DNA of 64,000 nt from Mucilaginibacter sp. OK098. Lineage in GTDB: Bacteria > Bacteroidota > Bacteroidia > Sphingobacteriales > Sphingobacteriaceae. The stretch lies in assembly GCF_900142915.1 (NCBI RefSeq), contig NZ_FRCM01000002.1, positions 186,001 to 250,000 on the forward strand, read 5' to 3'. The notes beneath the pieces were generated by a model that did not search any database, was not told the DNA's origin, and saw only the letters and a program-made list of their open reading frames with translations. The translations under genes were made by a program, and so were the position numbers. Shown piece after piece: positions 15,127 through 22,685 of this stretch (its first letter is position 1; each line of letters opens with the position of its first letter).

Positions 15127-15900
15127 TTACCAGAAGGATGGCGACTTGAAAAAGTCTGATGGGGTTTGCCCGGTAAACAGCCTGAAATCTTTATTAAAAT
15201 GAGATTGATCAAAATAGCCTGCATCATAAGCAAGTTCTGTAAAGTTTTGCTGTTGTTTACCGGCGCTCACTATATTTCTTAACCTGATAACAGATGAGAA
15301 GTGTTTTGGCGATGCTCCTGTTGTCTTCCTGAATTTTTTTTCAAAGGCATCCTGGCTTATGTATAAAGAGTTAGCCAAATCCTTTATTTTATAAAAACCT
15401 TTGGCGGCATGCAGCTTTTCAATAGCAGCTAAAACTAATTTATCCCCGCCTGTGCTTATAATTTGAGCGGACAGAAACTGATCGATCAAATTTATCCTTT
15501 CAAAATTATTTTTTGCGGCTGATAGCTGATCTTCAATCTCAGCTAGCTTTTGGCTGCTGATAAAGTTATAAAGCGGCACACTGTCTTCAAACAATTCGTG
15601 AAGCGGTACTTTGAAAAAGGTGCTTGCAGCGGCAGGCTTAAATATAACCAGGATAGTTGCTGCCCCTGCCGAATAGCTTATTAACCGCGAAGATTTTCTT
15701 AAACCTGACAGTACAGAAACCGGTGCAACTGTTTCAATGCCTTCGGTTATGTAATTCACATTCCCCTTATACCTGAAAGCCAGCACCAGCGAAGTATCAG
15801 GTAATACCTGATTTACATCCCCGTAATTACTTTCAATAACCAGGTAGTTTTTGATGAAAGGCTTTAAAACGTTTGCAGGTATGTAAGTGTTAACGGTCAT
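15127..15900 (-). CDS. AraC family transcriptional regulator
   Basis: 257 aa from the ATG at 15900 (MTVNTYIPANVLKPF); a longer form from 15921 is less likely. The N-terminal region is the sensory domain common in Bacteroidota (DUF6597-like, PDTSLVLAFRYKG). The C-terminal 100 residues are a double helix-turn-helix: FYKIKDLANSLYISQDAFEKKF and FTELAYDAGYFDQSHFNKDFRLFTG (parts), ending TPSDFF. The effector is unknown. It is convergent with the glycosyltransferase gene and may be unrelated to it. Confidence 0.88.
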   Translation of the reverse strand: MTVNTYIPANVLKPFIKNYLVIESNYGDVNQVLPDTSLVLAFRYKGNVNYITEGIETVAPVSVLSGLRKSSRLISYSAGAATILVIFKPAAASTFFKVPLHELFEDSVPLYNFISSQKLAEIEDQLSAAKNNFERINLIDQFLSAQIISTGGDKLVLAAIEKLHAAKGFYKIKDLANSLYISQDAFEKKFRKTTGASPKHFSSVIRLRNIVSAGKQQQNFTELAYDAGYFDQSHFNKDFRLFTGQTPSDFFKSPSFW

Positions 15901-16021
15901 TTTTATTAAAATACGAAGCAAGTTAAATAGCTTTTACATTCAATCTGCCCTTTTTATGTCATTTTATTCGGCAGAATCAATATGCCTATCTTGAATAAAC
16001 TAAACACACTGAACAACTTGC

Positions 16022-16253
16022 AGGGCAAATGCGTTAAAATAAAGCATTTTCTTATGGCTCACTAAGCAAATTTGCAGGAGGCTCCGATGGAGCCTTACAA
16101 ATTTTTAGAAATTGTCTATAAACAGGCTGCTCCTATGGAGCTTGTTAGATGACTTGAGACTGGTTTTTCACTCCAGAGGAGTGTCCTGTTTGTAGAAAAC
16201 TACAATACTCCTGTTTGGGCTCCATCGGAGCCTCCTTTGAATGCGTTTGCCCA
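16022..16253. mobile_element. 232-bp MITE-like insertion with 11-bp direct repeats
   Basis: GAACAACTTGC is directly repeated at 16011-16021 and 16254-16264, immediately outside imperfect terminal inverted repeats (AGGGCAAATGCGTT and TGGGCAAACGCATT). Inside are inverted GGAGGCTCCGATGGAGCC and GGCTCCATCGGAGCC blocks and a CTCCTATGGAGC / CTCCAGAGGAG pair. There is no open frame. The direct repeats look like a target-site duplication. Confidence 0.7.
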
Positions 16254-16336
16254 GAACAACTTGCCTGCCAGTTAATTCACATTAAAAAAAACCGTATACG
16301 CCTTTACTTCGTTTATTATGTTTATAACCGTACTTT

Positions 16337-16621
16337 ATGAGGTCAATAAGCGATTTAAAAACCAAACAGATAGTTTCCAACATCAGGAAGATCAGGGAAT
16401 TCAGAAATTACACCCAAGACTATCTTGCGGCAAAGCTTCTGATCTCGCAAAATGCATACAGTAAAATAGAGTTGGGTTACAGCAGCGTCACCTTAAACCG
16501 GCTGATTGAAATTACAGAAATACTGGAAGTTGAGCTTTCAGATCTGATCTGCCTGGATGGTGAAGAAATTATCATGTTAAATCTGTCAGGCAAAAAATTA
16601 AAACAGGGCAGCACTTTATAG
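16337..16621 (+). CDS. XRE-type helix-turn-helix protein
   Basis: 94 aa. A single HTH domain: IVSNIRKIREFRNYTQDYLAAKL, then SQNAYSKIELGYSSVTLNRLIEIT (parts), followed by LEVELSDLI. The C-terminal tail is short and no sensor or toxin partner is encoded next to it. It probably binds DNA as a dimer; its targets are unknown. Its end overlaps the convergent aminotransferase gene by 6 bp. Confidence 0.85.
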   Translation: MRSISDLKTKQIVSNIRKIREFRNYTQDYLAAKLLISQNAYSKIELGYSSVTLNRLIEITEILEVELSDLICLDGEEIIMLNLSGKKLKQGSTL

Positions 16622-17452
16622 CTTATTCAGTTCTTCTATCAGTATTTTACTTAGCCCGTTAAAATAACGCCTCACACCAAACCCTATTACACTTTGTATC
16701 CCGCGGGCGGCATTTGTTATAAATACTTCATCGGCCTCATATAATATATCCGGACTTATCTGCGCTTCGGTTACCGGGATGTTATTGTTTTTGGCGATAT
16801 TGATGATTACCTGCCGCATAACTCCTTCAACGCAGCCCTCGCTTAATGCAGGCGTATACAAATGTTTCTGGTACCATACAAATACATTCGAGCTGCTTGC
16901 CTCGCATAAATTACCACCCTGATTTAGCAAAAACACATCGTCGAGCTTGTTTTGAGTTTTGTAGATGCCTGCCATTACGTAGATCAATGAGTTGCAGGTT
17001 TTTATGTTCGACAGGTAGTTGGTAGGCTTGGGCAGCTCTGTATACAGGTCTACAATAAGGCCCTTTTCATTTAAAAAATAACGTGGTTCGTCCATCGGCT
17101 GGATCTCCAGGCAATAACCCATTTTATTTTGCGACGGCGTGTATAAACCATCGGCATCGCGGTAAACTGTAAGGCGCAAACGGCCATGTTTTATCTTATT
17201 TCTTCGGGCCAGGTCGGCAGCTTTTTCCTTCAAAAACCAGGTATCCATTTGCGAGTACCCATCTATTTTCAGCGCTTTCATCCCCCGTTGTAAGCGCTCG
17301 GCGTGCAGCTCCGGAAATTTAAGCTGGCCCTTCATCAACCGCATACTCTCAAACAAGCCATCGCCATACTTAAATGCACGGTTATTCAGTGCAACCAGTT
17401 TGGTATCAGCCGGAAGTATTTCGCCGTTAAAATTGATGAATATTGGGACCAT
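16616..17452 (-). CDS. pabC: Aminotransferase class IV, probable aminodeoxychorismate lyase
   Basis: 278 aa, fold-type IV PLP enzyme. Visible blocks are NNRAFKYGDGLFESMRL at the N-terminus, HAERLQRGMKAL, the catalytic Lys region KTCNSLIYVMAG, GNLCEASSSNVFVW and GCVEGVMRQ. The fold is shared by aminodeoxychorismate lyase, branched-chain and D-amino acid aminotransferases. A pabB gene at 43292 in the same window makes the p-aminobenzoate role likely but not proven. The start codon directly adjoins a GGTTAGA heptamer array. Confidence 0.7.
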   Translation of the reverse strand: MVPIFINFNGEILPADTKLVALNNRAFKYGDGLFESMRLMKGQLKFPELHAERLQRGMKALKIDGYSQMDTWFLKEKAADLARRNKIKHGRLRLTVYRDADGLYTPSQNKMGYCLEIQPMDEPRYFLNEKGLIVDLYTELPKPTNYLSNIKTCNSLIYVMAGIYKTQNKLDDVFLLNQGGNLCEASSSNVFVWYQKHLYTPALSEGCVEGVMRQVIINIAKNNNIPVTEAQISPDILYEADEVFITNAARGIQSVIGFGVRRYFNGLSKILIEELNKL

Positions 17453-17454
17453 AT

Positions 17455-17613
17455 GTTAGAGGTTAGAGGTTAGAGACCAGAGATTAGTTGCTTTTGTTTA
17501 CACTAATCACTCGTCCGCTATCTCTTATTGTTACGTTTTTTATTGATAGATTTATTTTATTCTTTTTCTTTCTGGTTTTCTCAACTAATCTCTGATCTCT
17601 AACCTCTGATCAC
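17455..17613. repeat. Inverted pair of GGTTAGA arrays; right arm codes the RluD tail
   Basis: Left arm 17455-17487 (units GTTAGAG, GTTAGAG, ACCAGAG, ATTAG) and right arm 17583-17613 are near-complements (about 23 of 26). The right arm lies inside the 3' end of rluD and supplies its stop codon. The left arm begins 3 bp from the pabC start. Confidence 0.7.
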
Positions 17614-18637
17614 TACTCCCAACATACTTCCTCCACTTCTCCAAACCTGCCGCAAAATCGTCAGGAAGCGGGGCTTCAAAGTATAATTGTTTTTTTAGGG
17701 TTGGATGCAAAAATCCTAATGATTGTGCATGCAAGGCCTGCCTTGGTAATAGTTCAAAGCAATTTTCAACAAATTGTTTGTATTTACTAAAAACTGTACC
17801 CTTTAAAATTTTGTCGCCCCCATAAGTAGCATCGCTAAATAAAGGGTGCCCAATGTGTTTCATGTGCGCACGGATCTGGTGCGTGCGCCCTGTTTCCAGC
17901 TGGCACTCAATCAGGGTTACATAATCCATCCGTTCTAAAACCCGGTAATGCGTAACAGACCATTTCCCTTTTTCCGGGTCGTCATAAATGCTCATTACCC
18001 TTCTGTCGTTTACACTGCGGCCAATATAACCGGTTACCGTGCCGTCCTCAGACAGGTCGCCCCAAACCAGGGCAATATATTTACGGGCAATGGTATGATC
18101 AAAAAATTGCTTGGCCAGCCAGGTCATGGAGCGCTCGTTTTTGCTGATCAGCAGCAGGCCCGATGTATCTTTATCTATCCGGTGTACAAGTCCCGGCCGC
18201 CCATCATTACCCGGCAGAGTAGGCAATTGTTGAAAATGATAAACCAGCCCGTTAACCAGCGTACCGGTATAATTGTTATAACCGGGATGCACTACCAGCC
18301 CTGCCGGTTTGTTAACCACCAGCACATCATCATCTTCATAAATAATATTAAGCGGGATGTTTTCCGGGTAAACTTCCGTATCACGCGGCGGGTGCGGCAA
18401 TACTACCGAGATTACATCCAGCGGTTTTACCCTATAGCTTGATTTGATGGCTTTATCGTTAACCAGCACATTGCCGAGCTCTATAGCGTTTTGAATGCGG
18501 TTGCGCGATGCATTTTCAACCCGGTACATTAAAAACTTATCAATCCGCAATAGCGACTGCCCTTTATCAACAACTATGCGCAAGTGTTCATAAAGGTCCT
18601 GTTCTTCCTGCTCAATAAAACCGTTGTCTTCAGTCAT
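17585..18637 (-). CDS. rluD: 23S rRNA pseudouridine synthase, RluA/RluD family
   Basis: 350 aa. An N-terminal S4 RNA-binding domain (LLRIDKFLMYRVENASRNRIQ, part) is followed by the catalytic domain with NKPAGLVVHPG, the HRIDKDTSGLLL motif containing the catalytic Asp (about residue 150), and GRTHQIRAHMKHIGHPL. It probably makes the pseudouridines of helix 69. The last nine residues, SDQRLEIRD, are encoded by a heptamer repeat array, so the natural end of the protein is probably near KWRKYVGS. Confidence 0.92.
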   Translation of the reverse strand: MTEDNGFIEQEEQDLYEHLRIVVDKGQSLLRIDKFLMYRVENASRNRIQNAIELGNVLVNDKAIKSSYRVKPLDVISVVLPHPPRDTEVYPENIPLNIIYEDDDVLVVNKPAGLVVHPGYNNYTGTLVNGLVYHFQQLPTLPGNDGRPGLVHRIDKDTSGLLLISKNERSMTWLAKQFFDHTIARKYIALVWGDLSEDGTVTGYIGRSVNDRRVMSIYDDPEKGKWSVTHYRVLERMDYVTLIECQLETGRTHQIRAHMKHIGHPLFSDATYGGDKILKGTVFSKYKQFVENCFELLPRQALHAQSLGFLHPTLKKQLYFEAPLPDDFAAGLEKWRKYVGSSDQRLEIRD

Positions 18638-18702
18638 CCGGGCAAAAGTACTCGTTTTTTCAGATATTGATTAATTGTAAATTTGTAATACTTTTAACGG
18701 CC

Positions 18703-19590
18703 ATGCAGCTTAACCTTGAAATTTTCAGCCCCGTCCATCAAATCAAAAACCAACTGTTTGATGAACAGGGAATAAAGGTTTTTTTAAAGCGGGATGATTT
18801 GATCCACCCTATCATCTCCGGCAATAAATGGCGCAAATTAAAATACATTTTAAAGCAGGCACAAATTGAAAATAAAACCCACCTGGTAACTTTTGGAGGG
18901 GCATACTCCAACCATTTGCTTGCAACTGCTGCGGCGGCGGCCAAATTCGGTTTTAAAGCCACAGGGATTGTGAGGGGTGAAGAAGTAAATAACGATACCC
19001 TTTTTCTTTGCCGCCTGCATGGAATGAACCTGCTGTTTACCGACCGTGAAAGCTATCGCGATAAACCTACACTGTTTAATAAATACTTTTGCAATGATAA
19101 TAATGCCTTTTTTATTGATGAAGGCGGTTCATCTGCCGAAGGCGCCAAAGGATGCAGCGAACTGATAGATGAACTAACCGACACCTACGACCATATTTTT
19201 TGCGCCTGCGGAACAGGTACTACCGCAGCGGGTATTATCAACGGCATTCAGCAGCATAAACTTAATACACAATTTAATGCCGTGCCGGTATTTAAAAATG
19301 GCGATTTCATCAGGGAGGAGATAGATAAGTTTTTAACCACCTCTGTAGATTATCAGCTCCATACCGATTATCATTTTGGCGGATATGGTAAAACTGATGA
19401 GCGGCTCATAAAATTCATTAAACAGTTTGTAGCTGATACAGGGATCTTGATAGAGCCTGTTTATACGGGCAAAATGCTGTACGCCATTTATGATTTGGCA
19501 GCTAAAAATTACTTTAAGCCCGACAGTAAAGTATTGGCTATCCACAGCGGAGGGATTTGGGGCTTGCTGGGGATGAAGGATAAGTTTTGA
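18703..19590 (+). CDS. PLP-dependent D-cysteine desulfhydrase / ACC deaminase-like enzyme
   Basis: 295 aa from the ATG at 18703 (MQLNLEIFSPVHQI). The fold-type II pattern is clear: VFLKRDDLIHPIISGNKWRKLKY with the PLP Lys in SGNKWRK, THLVTFGGAYSNHLLATA, DEGGSSAEGAKGC and the phosphate loop CGTGTTAAGI. It is somewhat shorter than true ACC deaminases, so D-cysteine desulfhydrase or an unknown amino acid lyase is equally possible. TAAATTTG at 18678-18685 is a probable -7 element. It is divergent from rluD. Confidence 0.82.
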   Translation: MQLNLEIFSPVHQIKNQLFDEQGIKVFLKRDDLIHPIISGNKWRKLKYILKQAQIENKTHLVTFGGAYSNHLLATAAAAAKFGFKATGIVRGEEVNNDTLFLCRLHGMNLLFTDRESYRDKPTLFNKYFCNDNNAFFIDEGGSSAEGAKGCSELIDELTDTYDHIFCACGTGTTAAGIINGIQQHKLNTQFNAVPVFKNGDFIREEIDKFLTTSVDYQLHTDYHFGGYGKTDERLIKFIKQFVADTGILIEPVYTGKMLYAIYDLAAKNYFKPDSKVLAIHSGGIWGLLGMKDKF

Positions 19591-20462
19591 AGATTTCTCC
19601 TAATGCTGTTGTCCGAACCATGATTCGCTTGATTTTATGATTTCTTGATCCTGTATCGAAGCGAAAGGCATCAGGTCAATCTTTTAATCCTATAATCATG
19701 GTTCAAAAAAAGAAGAAAATCAATAACTTCCGTCCGTCCGTTCTTTTACCCATAGCCCCCCGGACGGACGGACGCTTTTCTTATTTCTTTCTAAAGGCTT
19801 TACGCCACTTTCAATCACCTGGAAAACTATACCCATTTCATTGTTGGTTGTTAATGTTTCCCGTTTCCGCAGGTTCTCTCATAGAGGAACTTGCGATGGA
19901 TAGCGCTTTAAGACGGTAATAGCCGCATTCTATTCCATTGAAATATTTTTTATTGATAACAACAAACACTGCACAGGGCCCTCAATGAGATCCCCAGGAA
20001 GACATTATTGAATTATTATTACAAGCTGGTTATTTTCCAGGTGATAAGTTATGCGGCTGCTTTTTTACTGGAAAATAAATGAGATTTTAGATAATATCCC
20101 CTCCTATAACCCTTTTATAAAGGACCTTATCTTCCATTTAATAAGAAGACCTGAATGCTATGGTTGTTGGGTGTCCGTCCGTCCGGGGAGCAGGGGGTCA
20201 GCGAACGAACGGACGCTTTTTGAAGCTTAAAATAGCTGTGGAGCTAATGTCTAATACAAATATAAAGAATTTTATTTAATAATAAAGAATAATCTTTGAT
20301 ATTTATTATATAGATGATTACGGGTGATATTAGTTTACCTGCGAAGTATAACGGATGCAGTCGCATTATTGAACATCGTTGGGATAACCGCGCTACAAAT
20401 TGTATTATTAATTTCACCCCAAAACTTATAACTTTAGCCATCCGAAACTTTAAATACTTCTT
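19591..20462. repeat. 870-bp non-coding stretch with two GGACGGAC hairpins
   Basis: GAACCATGATT (19615-19625) is inverted at 19694-19704. Tetranucleotide hairpins lie at 19730-19771 (CCGTCCGTCCG / CGGACGGACGG) and 20173-20216 (TCCGTCCGTCCG with GAACGAACGGACGC), both followed by GACGCTTTT-like sequence. A further TTATTTTCCAGG / CTGGAAAATAA pair lies near 20030-20081. No gene in this stretch is convincing. Confidence 0.55.
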
Positions 20463-22433
20463 ATGAAAAAACATATTCTTCTTTTAACTTTCTCATTGAT
20501 AATATTCGCGGCCACTGCACAAACAAAACCTGATAGCATTACCTTCTTCCTGCATAAGTTTGAGCAGCATATTGGTAAAGAAACCTATCGCGTTAGCAAA
20601 ACCGATAAAGAAATTATTTACACCTCTGATTTTAAATTTGTCGACCGCGGCTCGCCAGTACCATTAAAGGCCGAGCTTAAATTAACACCTGCTTTTGAAC
20701 CGCTGAGCCTGAAAATAAAAGGCAATACCGCCCGTTCAGCAACCATTAACGATACGATAACTATATCCGGAAACCAGGCGCATGTAAAAGTTAACGATTC
20801 CGCCTATACGCAAAAGATCACGCCCTTAACTTTCCCAATAGCAAGCTATGCACCGGGTGAGGTACAACAGGAATTGATCAGGTACTGGAAGAATCACAAA
20901 CAACCTGCCACTATAAATACCCTGCCAAACGGAACGGTACAAATTAAAAAGGATGGCGAGGATTCCTTTACTTTCAATGGCAAATCCTTACTGCTTGACC
21001 GGTATACTGTAGGGGGATTGATCTGGGGCAATGAGATCTTGTGGACCGATAAGGCCGGGCAATTAATTTGCCTGATAACAAACGATGCCGAAGCTGATAA
21101 GCTTGAAATGATGCTGGAACCTTACGAAGGCCTGCTGCCAATGTTTATAGCCAAAGCTGCTACCTACGGTATGGAATTGTTTACCAAAAACACACCTAAA
21201 GCAATTGCTGCTAATAAAGTAATTGCCATAACCGGCGGAACTGTAATTGATGTGATAAACTCAAAACCTATACCCAATGCTGTAGTGGTTATTGAAAATG
21301 GCATTATTAAAAAGGTGGGCAAAGTTGGCGAAGTAACCATCCCTGCAGGCGCCAAAATCATTGATGCCAAGGGAAAGACCATATTACCCGGCTTATGGGA
21401 TATGCATGCTCACTTTGAACAGGTGGAGTGGGGACCCGCATATCTTGCTGCAGGCGTAACTACCGTGCGCGACTGCGGCAACGAGTTTGCCTTTATAAAC
21501 TCCGTACAAGGCGCCATTGATAATGGCCAGGGCATTGGCCCTAAAATATTAAAGGCCGGCATTATTGATGGTAAAGGCCCTATGGCGCTCGGAATTATCC
21601 AGGCCGATACAAAGGAGGAAGCAATAAAAGAGGTTGACCGCTATAAGGACAATGGTTTTATCCAGATAAAAATTTACAGCTCGGTAAAGCCGGCTATTGT
21701 AAAAGCTATTTGTGATGAAGCACACCGCCTGAACCTTACCGTAACCGGCCATATTCCCAATGGAATGACCTTGCAGGCAGGGGTAGATTCAGGTATGGAT
21801 ATGGTTAACCATGTGCAATACGTTTACTCCATTATGAAACGCAATAAGGACCGTTCCATAAACTTCGAGGATTCAACCAGTATTGCGGCTATAAAATTCA
21901 TAAAACAACATAATGTAGTTATTGATCCTACGGTAGGCGTATTTGAAATGTTTTTCCGGTCTACTAAAGATGATATTACTATTATGGAGCCTGCCTTTTA
22001 TTCGTTGCCTTTACCTTTACAGGCTATTTTTAAAAATACAGGCAGCGAGCCGGCAAATGCTGAAAAGTTGAAACCAATTTGGGACAGCTTTCAAAAAATA
22101 GTGAAAGTACTTTACGATAATGGCGTGACCATTGTTGCAGGCACCGACCAGGGTTTCCCCGGCTACAGCCTCGATCGCGAGCTGGAATTATATGTGCAGG
22201 CAGGCTTAACGCCTATGCAGGCAATTGGTACAGCAACTATCACTCCTGCCGTTGTTATGAAAATGGATAAACAAAGCGGATCAATTGAAGCCGGTAAAAA
22301 TGCCGACCTGGTAATAATTGATGGTGATCCGCTAACCAATATCCGGGAGATCCGTAAGGTAACCACTGTAATAAGGGCTGGAAGGATTTATGATCCGGTA
22401 GCTTTGCATAAATTGGTGGGGTTTGGGAAGTAG
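20463..22433 (+). CDS. Secreted amidohydrolase family protein
   Basis: 656 aa. A signal peptide (MKKHILLLTFSLIIFAATAQ) is followed by a 220-residue N-terminal domain of its own and then an imidazolonepropionase-like amidohydrolase domain: GGTVIDVINSKPIPNA, the metal motif LPGLWDMHAHFE (about residue 313), GHIPNGM, MVNHVQYV, VAGTDQGFPG and the C-terminal GSIEAGKNADLVIIDGDPL (part). It probably hydrolyses cyclic amides or peptides in the periplasm. The substrate is unknown. Confidence 0.85.
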   Translation: MKKHILLLTFSLIIFAATAQTKPDSITFFLHKFEQHIGKETYRVSKTDKEIIYTSDFKFVDRGSPVPLKAELKLTPAFEPLSLKIKGNTARSATINDTITISGNQAHVKVNDSAYTQKITPLTFPIASYAPGEVQQELIRYWKNHKQPATINTLPNGTVQIKKDGEDSFTFNGKSLLLDRYTVGGLIWGNEILWTDKAGQLICLITNDAEADKLEMMLEPYEGLLPMFIAKAATYGMELFTKNTPKAIAANKVIAITGGTVIDVINSKPIPNAVVVIENGIIKKVGKVGEVTIPAGAKIIDAKGKTILPGLWDMHAHFEQVEWGPAYLAAGVTTVRDCGNEFAFINSVQGAIDNGQGIGPKILKAGIIDGKGPMALGIIQADTKEEAIKEVDRYKDNGFIQIKIYSSVKPAIVKAICDEAHRLNLTVTGHIPNGMTLQAGVDSGMDMVNHVQYVYSIMKRNKDRSINFEDSTSIAAIKFIKQHNVVIDPTVGVFEMFFRSTKDDITIMEPAFYSLPLPLQAIFKNTGSEPANAEKLKPIWDSFQKIVKVLYDNGVTIVAGTDQGFPGYSLDRELELYVQAGLTPMQAIGTATITPAVVMKMDKQSGSIEAGKNADLVIIDGDPLTNIREIRKVTTVIRAGRIYDPVALHKLVGFGK

Positions 22434-22442
22434 GGTTATACA

Positions 22443-22556
22443 CTTGTCATTGCGAGGCACGAAGCAATCGCGAACTATACATGGCGAGCAGAAAGGCGCA
22501 AACTTACATAGCGGACCTACGTAGCGTGCGATTGCTTCGTACCTCGCAATGACAAG
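22443..22556. repeat. TCATTGCGAGG-type palindromic repeat, copy 2
   Basis: Ends CTTGTCATTGCGAGG and CCTCGCAATGACAAG. Inner CACGAAGCAATCGC and GCGATTGCTTCG-like arms pair. The same orientation as the copy at 9991 is shown by the shared GAACTATACA and GAAAGG core. Confidence 0.8.
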
Positions 22557-22563
22557 TTTTCAA

Positions 22564-22602
22564 ACCACTCACTTAATCAACCCAATCCAACTTAATTAAC
22601 CT
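22564..22602. repeat. CCACTCACTTAATCAAC array
   Basis: Degenerate AATCAAC/CAATCCA units match those at 3400-3440 and, inverted, 8081-8120. It is a single arm lying between the palindromic repeat and the promoter of the PurF-like gene. Confidence 0.45.
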
Positions 22603-22661
22603 CCTTAAATATTAATGCAATTTAATGACACTGTTAATTAAAAGTTTTAACATTTAAATTT

Positions 22662-22669
22662 TAACTTTG
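22662..22669 (+). promoter_or_regulatory. -7 promoter element TAACTTTG
   Basis: A perfect TAnnTTTG lies 16 nt upstream of the PurF-like start codon. A -33 TTTG at the usual distance is not obvious. Confidence 0.45.
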
Positions 22670-22685
22670 CCGCTCATTAACAATC

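Noticed and set aside
17948..18442. 164-aa plus-strand frame
   Set aside because: Antisense to rluD, whose catalytic motifs lie on the other strand; composition is typical of an antisense frame.
19698..19919. 73-aa frame starting MVQKKKKINNF
   Set aside because: It begins in an inverted repeat and reads through the GGACGGAC hairpin, giving a low-complexity product with no coherent protein pattern.
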